IMG/VR virus record: IMGVR_UViG_3300042328_000814
Location: 1-57,637 of that record
Direction: 5' to 3' (one strand)
Source: a virus
DNA length: 57,637 nucleotides
Part shown: positions 53,401 through 57,637 of the stretch, piece after piece
Position numbering within the stretch: the stretch's first letter is position 1
Layout of the letters: every line of letters starts with the position of its first letter
The notes under the pieces: generated by a model
Told to the model about the DNA's origin: nothing
Databases searched by the model: none
The model's input: only the letters and a program-made list of their open reading frames with translations
Program-made: the position numbers and the translations under genes

Positions 53401-54428
53401 ATGCCGTAAACCTTACTGAGCGTTGGCGGATAACTACAACCAATACGTTTCAGTGAAAGTTTCTCTGCTCCGGTATAGTTACCCGGCGCTACATCAAATA
53501 GGCAAGTATCGGCAGTCAAACTACCTGAGTTTGTCAGCGTGATATAGGTTCCAGAACCCGCTCCATTGTGTATATTCTCTCCGCATACATGTGTCACCAT
53601 GATGTTCGGGATTCTGATCTTGCAACCGTTCGGCGGAATTGCACCGTCGAAGTCATCACCGAATACCACTTGGTTTGTATGCTGCACTTCCCAAGTGGTG
53701 TAGATGGTTAGCGTCACTATTCCTAATGACGTGCCAATAGCGTTAGCATTCACTTCAAACTGTGTGGCTGACAACACTCTCTCAACTACCGAATTTGCTG
53801 CAAGGGTGGTCCCGGTAACGTGTGCGCCAGGGGATATGTCGGTAGTGTCACTCACCTCAATTATTCTGCTTCCGACCAAACATGAACAGTTGGTCAGGAC
53901 AATATTGCGATGCTGTGCGGTATTAGGTGTCTGTTTGAACACCATACCCTTGCGACCTTTACCAAACGCAGCAAGACCAGACAGCAGCCATTTAGGCACC
54001 ATGCCGTAAGGTTCACCAGCATTGGCCCAGGACTCATAGACGCCAGAACTAGGCGCAGTCTCTACCCACAACGCAGCCACATAGTCACGGTAAGGCACAG
54101 TGAAGGTCTGGCCTGCTGTGCCGTTACTTGTACCCACTTCAATCCAGTTACCTGCAATCTCGATTGATCCCAATCCAGAAGAAGGCGTGATGGTTGCGGC
54201 TGAAGTTCCTGTCACTCGCCCCATTATGAAACGAATGGCATCAGTCGTACTGGTATTCTCAATTCGTAACTTACCATTATTGATAGTAATGCTATTCCAG
54301 AACTTATCTTGATTCGTATTGACCGTAACCACTGCACCATCATTGATGGTCAATCCGTCATTGGAACGCCATGCACCCGATGCAATCGCATCAGCATTCA
54401 CGTTGGCTGTAACTGTCTGGACAGCCAT
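50406..54428 (-). CDS. Large adhesin/tailspike-like fibre (1,340 aa)
   Basis: The sequence is beta-helix-like in pattern (repeated Asn/Gly turns, LTINDGAVVTVNTNQD, ITINNGKLRIENTS) with a Fn3-type part (GVPQVWVTPGNNTVSVSWTR, residues about 545-640) and a carbohydrate-binding-like middle. A small domain with DTTDISPGAHVTGTT occurs near residue 200. No catalytic residues can be assigned. The gene is much richer in GC and in CTG codons than the rest of the window, so it is likely a recent acquisition. It starts in a TAATG overlap with a 162-residue gene. Confidence 0.75.
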   Translation of the reverse strand: MAVQTVTANVNADAIASGAWRSNDGLTINDGAVVTVNTNQDKFWNSITINNGKLRIENTSTTDAIRFIMGRVTGTSAATITPSSGLGSIEIAGNWIEVGTSNGTAGQTFTVPYRDYVAALWVETAPSSGVYESWANAGEPYGMVPKWLLSGLAAFGKGRKGMVFKQTPNTAQHRNIVLTNCSCLVGSRIIEVSDTTDISPGAHVTGTTLAANSVVERVLSATQFEVNANAIGTSLGIVTLTIYTTWEVQHTNQVVFGDDFDGAIPPNGCKIRIPNIMVTHVCGENIHNGAGSGTYITLTNSGSLTADTCLFDVAPGNYTGAEKLSLKRIGCSYPPTLSKVYGIDIDDMCVAVRPFRNHWGATTPVLDTTATNAGSNGTLWAISYITGSVKKIHIAATKQIGGGTSSILRFDYCDGLTLEDTRLICQGGRNAQSMLALYYVNNSIIDGVETYGGPPIRFVTSSDNKVSNVVFGMSVYSEGVSYDYTRYTLSAQYDPVTGNPLAENTRYYIKPFWQEYANRGYTGFYGNWREHSAVPHLMPTDGVPQVWVTPGNNTVSVSWTRLDPTHTSPAYEVYRSTDPAVPVRDAGTRVFTTNTVTIVTAADATAVNGTTYYYVLRKYSSAGVYVDTPALRATPSAANGYTNFARYSHEISSSTWVKSNITAGSTAAWPASGMDGNTGTSIRQLLATADNGTATLSVTGLTIATTYTASILMRAVPRKATNTLYPTVAGRITFGTAFTDFTLTDTLEVKYVTFVATATSHDLVIRMNRSADVIAYEGVFVTATSVPVFTQGTGASAVTPDIGMSYAGSRGYTGGGETRNQGIILNGSSNLVWNVWCIGTDPDFVPSKENILYWNSAATPFFVFTTSSNRNVLENVTQSGWGGAIQMAFNLTASSSDNYIRNIDLKLGTGYLSGTFANIDIQLDSNRNRFKNIQIDGNMAREASNPVVYTLNTANDTILENVRTEFGSAALYTYNNGMIFKGVGGGGASKADGAATTPLWNIGSTIDGLTQSGLGVFDTHFTEMYHTPTTGALGLVFTASTQAVKPYELTGLATFSNTGRLYLQQAGDSVTYTWPHKIYGVSGFRSILPKVLTADLEYSSNYVDVPQALLIEVQIDTGSGYGSWIEATPANMAALSVSATTGFNIKIKLTARQFFRYSSRTNNFVVGETVRHVAGGGTARIVADFPSGGVAGVCVIDEVVGNWTTNSAIVRDSDSQARANIVYVNTSFALGPSFNSYIQGLYLWTTVDQTATYPDDMTTVTFTGLPSGCDIVILTAGTNTIIDQVDQNVGTSYAYAYAGTPTIDVGFIKPGYQVQFIRNLTLGLTSSTIPVSLIQDRNYI

Positions 54429-54916
54429 TAGCGAGCCTTCAAGTGTTTGATGTGCTGCATGATGGCAGCAGTCATTTCAGCTTCAGAAGGTACTCGGTCG
54501 AAGATAAATTCTTCAGTAACAACCTCGCCCTTGGTGTCATTCAGGAAATCAACCTTGGTGTAATAGTTACTGCCACGCATTTCAGCGCCGTAGCGATTCG
54601 CTTCGGTAATCTCATCCTGAGCCAGAATGTTGACCGTGAATGAATCCAGTTCAGGGGTGTCAGGCGTCGCATGAATGGCAGCAGCTTTCTCAGCCGAGAT
54701 AACACCGTAGCCTTGCAGCACAGATACCAGTGCCTGCACTTGAGGCAGACCCACATCCACACCATTCGTCCAGTCGAACTTCTGCTTCTCCAGCTTCAGC
54801 GTAGTGAGCAAAGGTTCTTGAACCCCGAATTGAGCAGGGTCCATCATGAATGCAGTAAAGGCGCTTGCTTCATCATCTAGGAGGGTGAGCAAGTCACCTT
54901 TAGTGAGATATTTCAT
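54428..54916 (-). CDS. Small fibre-associated protein/possible chaperone (162 aa)
   Basis: Unassigned. The product is acidic, soluble and helical (LTKGDLLTLLDDEASAFTAF, VQALVSVLQGYGVISAEKAA), without repeats. Its high GC matches the adhesin that follows, with which it overlaps by 1 base, so both moved as one unit. A fibre assembly or attachment role is likely. Ribosome binding site GGAGTTTAAAA lies upstream. Confidence 0.66.
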   Translation of the reverse strand: MKYLTKGDLLTLLDDEASAFTAFMMDPAQFGVQEPLLTTLKLEKQKFDWTNGVDVGLPQVQALVSVLQGYGVISAEKAAAIHATPDTPELDSFTVNILAQDEITEANRYGAEMRGSNYYTKVDFLNDTKGEVVTEEFIFDRVPSEAEMTAAIMQHIKHLKAR

Positions 54917-54918
54917 TT

Positions 54919-57637
54919 TTAAACTCCAAATAAAGTTCTATCGTCCTTAGCTATTAGTAAGAACCTATTTTCTATAGGTATTAAAACATACCTATTATCA
55001 GTACTTGTTACTATTATTCTAGCTTCTGGAATAATATTATTAATCCAAATGATATTATTTATAAAACTACTATGAAGAATATCAGATATAATTAACTGTG
55101 CTTGTGTACCTAATTCTAAATTATCAGTAAAAGAACTTACATCTAAGTAGTCAACTAATAATACATTACTCTGGTTTAATTCTATAGTGCTATTAGTATT
55201 TGATACTAATAGATTTAGTAAACTTATAGTTATGCCTTGTGAAAGTGCAAACTCTTCTATACTAGAATTTATATTTAGACTATCAATTAGTAAACTATGT
55301 GCTTGGTATAATAATACTGGGCTAATTGAATTTGAAGAAGCTAAACTATGTAGTATTAGACTATTAGCTTGAATTAAATCAGCTGTAGTAATTAAATTAC
55401 TGTTAGCTAAATGATTAACTAGAAGATTTAATCCTTGACTTAGTAGTACATTATCAATTATTTTTGCATTAGTTAAGTTCTGAACTGTTAATGTATATGC
55501 TTGGTATAGTAATACTGAACTTATTGAGTTTGAAGAAGCTAAACTCTGTAGTATTAGACTATTAGCTTGAATTAAATCAGCTGTAGTGAGTAAACTACTA
55601 TTAGCTAAATGATTAACTAGAAGATTTAATCCTTGGCTTAGTAGTATATTATCAATTGTTTTTGCACTAAGCAGATTATTAACCGTTAGTACATAAGCTT
55701 GGTATAGTAATACTGAGCTTATTGAATTACCAGTAGCTAGACTTTGTAATATTAAAGTATTAGCTTGAATTAAATCAGCTGTAGTAAGTAAATTACTATT
55801 AGCTAAATGATTAACTAGAAGATTTAATCCTTGGCTTAGTAGTATATTATCAATTGTTTTTGCACTAAGCAGATTATTAACCGTTAGTACATAAGCTTGG
55901 TATAGTAATACTACACTAATTGAGTTTGAAGAAGCTAAACTCTGTAGTATTAAACTATTAGCTTGAATTAAATCAGCTATAGTAAGTAAACTACTATTAG
56001 CTAAATGATTAACTAGAAGATTTAATCCTTGGCTTAGTAGTATATTATCAATTGTTTTTGCACTAAGTAGATTATTAACCGTTAGTACATAAGCTTGATA
56101 TAGTAATACTGCACTAATTGAGTTTGAAGACGCTAAACTCTGTAGTATTAAACTATTAGTTTGAATTAAATCAGCTGTAGTAACACTATTAGAAACTAAA
56201 ATACTATTTAGTAATAATGCTATATGCATACTAATATCAGCACTACTAACTGTATTAGTATTAATAATATTAGCAAGTTGAATCAGATTTTGCTGAATTA
56301 AACTGAAAGTTTCAGATGAAGTGGAATTTATTAGATTTGCTAGGTTTAGGGTTAATGAGCCACCTAATGTTGTCCATATTCCATTTGCCTCTACGACGTT
56401 AGAATATTTTGTACCATCAAATACTACAGCAGCAGAATCATACTCAGTTCCAGGTAAAAGCCCAGTAACTTCTAAATACTGCCCTGGGCCAGACCATACT
56501 GCATTGCCCGCCCAAGATGCTGGTGTACCTAATGCATTCTGCTCCGCTACTATCTGAGCCGCTGATGGTGTACCCATACCTGCTGGATAGGTAACAATAA
56601 GTAAAGTCTGTAAATCGGAACGTTTGAATGCCCCAACAATCAAGCCGTGACGTGATGAGACCCCCGCTGTGGTTTGCAGCGTACCCGTAGCACCCGCTGT
56701 GACCTTGACAGCGTGTGCGAAGGTATTAGTAGTGTCCGCACCTGTTGCTGTGTTTCTTTCGTCAACCTCGCCCCAGAAGTTAGGGTTGGGTATGTGTGCC
56801 CCACCCGTTGCTGAGGACTGATTATTGGGGCTTGTGGCTGCGGTGAAGAGTGACGCGGTAGTGTTATCCGCACCAAAGAAAAACGAGATTAGAAGCTCGC
56901 CGTCCTCAGCGACCGTGATAGATGTGGCGGTTACTGTGGTGCTATTCGCACCTAGCGTGTTCGCACTGCCTGTGTCGTAAGTTACAGGTATTGCATATCC
57001 ATACTCCTCTCGGTACACAGCCAAGCGACCGAAAGCCACATCACCGCCTGACCGTGTAAACGTGTAACCAGGAGGTGAAGCGGCGTCATAGACACAATAG
57101 GCCATCAAGCCGGAACCAATAGAGCTCGCTGCCGTTGTGGATATGTTACCTGAACTCTGCTGTGTGGCGACTAGGTTCCAACCCGAAGGTAGCGTGAATG
57201 CTGCAGTGCTGCGGTAGGCGATCATAGCGACGAAAAGATCGCCGGTTTTCAGTACAGGGCACGTCCATGTCGTTCCATCAGGCGAAGTGATGACAGTACC
57301 TGACACACCTACAGCGACGAAGAGATCTGATGAGCAAGTGACTCCGAACAGCGAGTTAGCCGTACCGCTAGTCCGCGTTGCCCATGTAGTACCATCAGGT
57401 GAAGTGATGACGGTGCCCCAAGCACCTACAGCGACGAAGAGATCTGATGAGCAAGTGACCGCGGCCAGCGCGTTAGTCGTTCCGCTCGTCCGAGTCGTCC
57501 ATGTTGTAGAGTCAGGCGAGGTGATGACTGTGCCTGACAAGCCTACCGCTACGAAGAGGTCTTCGGTGGATGAGTAGGTGACGCCGGTCAAGTAATTAGT
57601 CGTACCGGAAGTACGAGTTGTCCATGTAATCCCATCA
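54919..57637 (-). CDS. Large repeat-rich adhesin, 5' end outside the window
   Basis: The frame is open to the right edge of the window, reading DGITWTTRTSGTTNY upstream of a TTG at 57,591, so the gene is partial; that TTG is not the start. Visible product is about 905 residues. The N-terminal part has 39-residue repeats (TTWTTRTSGTTN, LFVAVGVSGTVITSP) like beta-propeller-type repeats, then a beta-rich domain. The second half has a PAGMGTPSAAQ segment followed by five 66-residue repeats. The 5' part is GC-rich and the 3' part AT-rich, so this is a mosaic. Location upstream of neck genes suggests a head/neck-linked fibre. Confidence 0.76.
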   Translation of the reverse strand, partial: DGITWTTRTSGTTNYLTGVTYSSTEDLFVAVGLSGTVITSPDSTTWTTRTSGTTNALAAVTCSSDLFVAVGAWGTVITSPDGTTWATRTSGTANSLFGVTCSSDLFVAVGVSGTVITSPDGTTWTCPVLKTGDLFVAMIAYRSTAAFTLPSGWNLVATQQSSGNISTTAASSIGSGLMAYCVYDAASPPGYTFTRSGGDVAFGRLAVYREEYGYAIPVTYDTGSANTLGANSTTVTATSITVAEDGELLISFFFGADNTTASLFTAATSPNNQSSATGGAHIPNPNFWGEVDERNTATGADTTNTFAHAVKVTAGATGTLQTTAGVSSRHGLIVGAFKRSDLQTLLIVTYPAGMGTPSAAQIVAEQNALGTPASWAGNAVWSGPGQYLEVTGLLPGTEYDSAAVVFDGTKYSNVVEANGIWTTLGGSLTLNLANLINSTSSETFSLIQQNLIQLANIINTNTVSSADISMHIALLLNSILVSNSVTTADLIQTNSLILQSLASSNSISAVLLYQAYVLTVNNLLSAKTIDNILLSQGLNLLVNHLANSSLLTIADLIQANSLILQSLASSNSISVVLLYQAYVLTVNNLLSAKTIDNILLSQGLNLLVNHLANSNLLTTADLIQANTLILQSLATGNSISSVLLYQAYVLTVNNLLSAKTIDNILLSQGLNLLVNHLANSSLLTTADLIQANSLILQSLASSNSISSVLLYQAYTLTVQNLTNAKIIDNVLLSQGLNLLVNHLANSNLITTADLIQANSLILHSLASSNSISPVLLYQAHSLLIDSLNINSSIEEFALSQGITISLLNLLVSNTNSTIELNQSNVLLVDYLDVSSFTDNLELGTQAQLIISDILHSSFINNIIWINNIIPEARIIVTSTDNRYVLIPIENRFLLIAKDDRTLFGV
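55202..56191 (-). repeat. 198-bp tandem repeat array (five copies)
   Basis: The anchor TTAGCTAAAT recurs at 55,403, 55,601, 55,799 and 55,997, exactly 198 bases apart. Each copy encodes 66 residues made of three 22-residue subunits (LLTTADLIQANSLILQSL, SISSVLLYQAYVLTVNNL, TIDNILLSQGLNLLVNHL). The last copy (55,202-55,399) is degenerate. The high identity indicates recent amplification. Confidence 0.9.
57255..57637 (-). repeat. 117-bp tandem repeats running to the window edge
   Basis: Anchors GCGACGA at 57,314 and 57,431 and GCTACGA at 57,548 are exactly 117 bases apart; the unit encodes 39 residues with SPDGTTWTTRTSG and DLFVAVG. The array continues beyond the right edge. Confidence 0.85.

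Larger units (their letters stand above)
50406..54916 (-). other. GC-rich adhesin cassette of foreign composition
   Basis: Two coupled genes share a GC content visibly above their neighbours and few CTA/CTAG elements, unlike the surrounding genes. The left boundary is sharp at 50,400, between the low-GC gene at 49,015 and this gene. The right boundary falls between 54,916 and the low-GC repeat part of the next gene. Confidence 0.65.

Noticed and set aside
55202-56191. CRISPR-like array from regularly spaced repeats
   Set aside because: The repeat period is 198 bases and all units are in frame and fully coding, without short repeats separated by unique spacers.
57591-57591. TTG as the start of the repeat-rich adhesin
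   Set aside because: The frame remains open to the window edge and the translated sequence upstream of it continues the 39-residue repeat, so the start lies outside the window.
1-57637. Lysogeny genes, integrase, attachment site, tRNA genes
   Set aside because: No integrase or repressor-like operon is seen, gaps between genes are almost all under 120 bases, and no cloverleaf-like tRNA sequence was found in them by eye.

Overview
This window is part of the genome of a tailed, lytic siphovirus; both ends are cut. The host was probably Gram-negative, because the lysis genes include an inner-membrane/lipoprotein pair that looks like a two-component spanin. No integrase, repressor, tRNA, CRISPR array or insertion sequence is visible. 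The genome is AT-rich, packed with overlapping genes, uses the standard bacterial code (TAA, TGA and TAG all end genes) and favours CTA leucine codons.

Layout. Positions 1-20,430 are read rightward and hold regulation, replication, recombination and nucleotide metabolism. Small genes come first, including HTH-like proteins and a PC4-like ssDNA-binding protein. They are followed by a split NAD-dependent DNA ligase, a multi-HTH DNA-binding protein, a DnaB-type helicase, a primase, a family A DNA polymerase, an SF2 helicase, an SSB, an SbcD/SbcC nuclease pair, an HNH-AP2 homing endonuclease, a PD-(D/E)XK nuclease, a flap endonuclease, a dUTPase and a class II ribonucleotide reductase. Order and content follow the D-gene region of phage T5 closely. 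A perfect bidirectional terminator at 20,431-20,468 separates this block from the leftward late genes.

Positions 20,467-57,637 are read leftward. In transcription order (right to left) they hold a partial repeat-rich adhesin, two more genes of a GC-richer fibre cassette, two structural proteins, an adaptor and connector, a neck protein, the tail terminator, the major tail protein, the G/GT tail chaperones (joined by a -1 frameshift), a 1,791-residue tape measure, two gpM paralogues, gpL, gpK, gpI, the tip protein J, a run of fibre and LamG-like proteins, then holin, spanins and an M15 endolysin. The tail module is lambda-like, not T5-like, so the phage joins a T5-type replisome to a lambda-type tail. 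Terminase, portal and capsid genes presumably lie beyond the right edge.

The most striking feature is a complete mini-intein-like Hint domain (34,337-34,726) at the very N-terminus of the tail-tip protein. It has Cys at position 1 and a terminal His-Asn, but Gly at the +1 position, which suggests self-cleavage rather than ordinary splicing. Other notable points are an AAATTTT slippery site, two copies of a promoter-leader block without an obvious Shine-Dalgarno, two tiny membrane-protein genes, exact-period repeats of 198, 117 and 84 bp in adhesin genes, and a mosaic, GC-rich fibre cassette.
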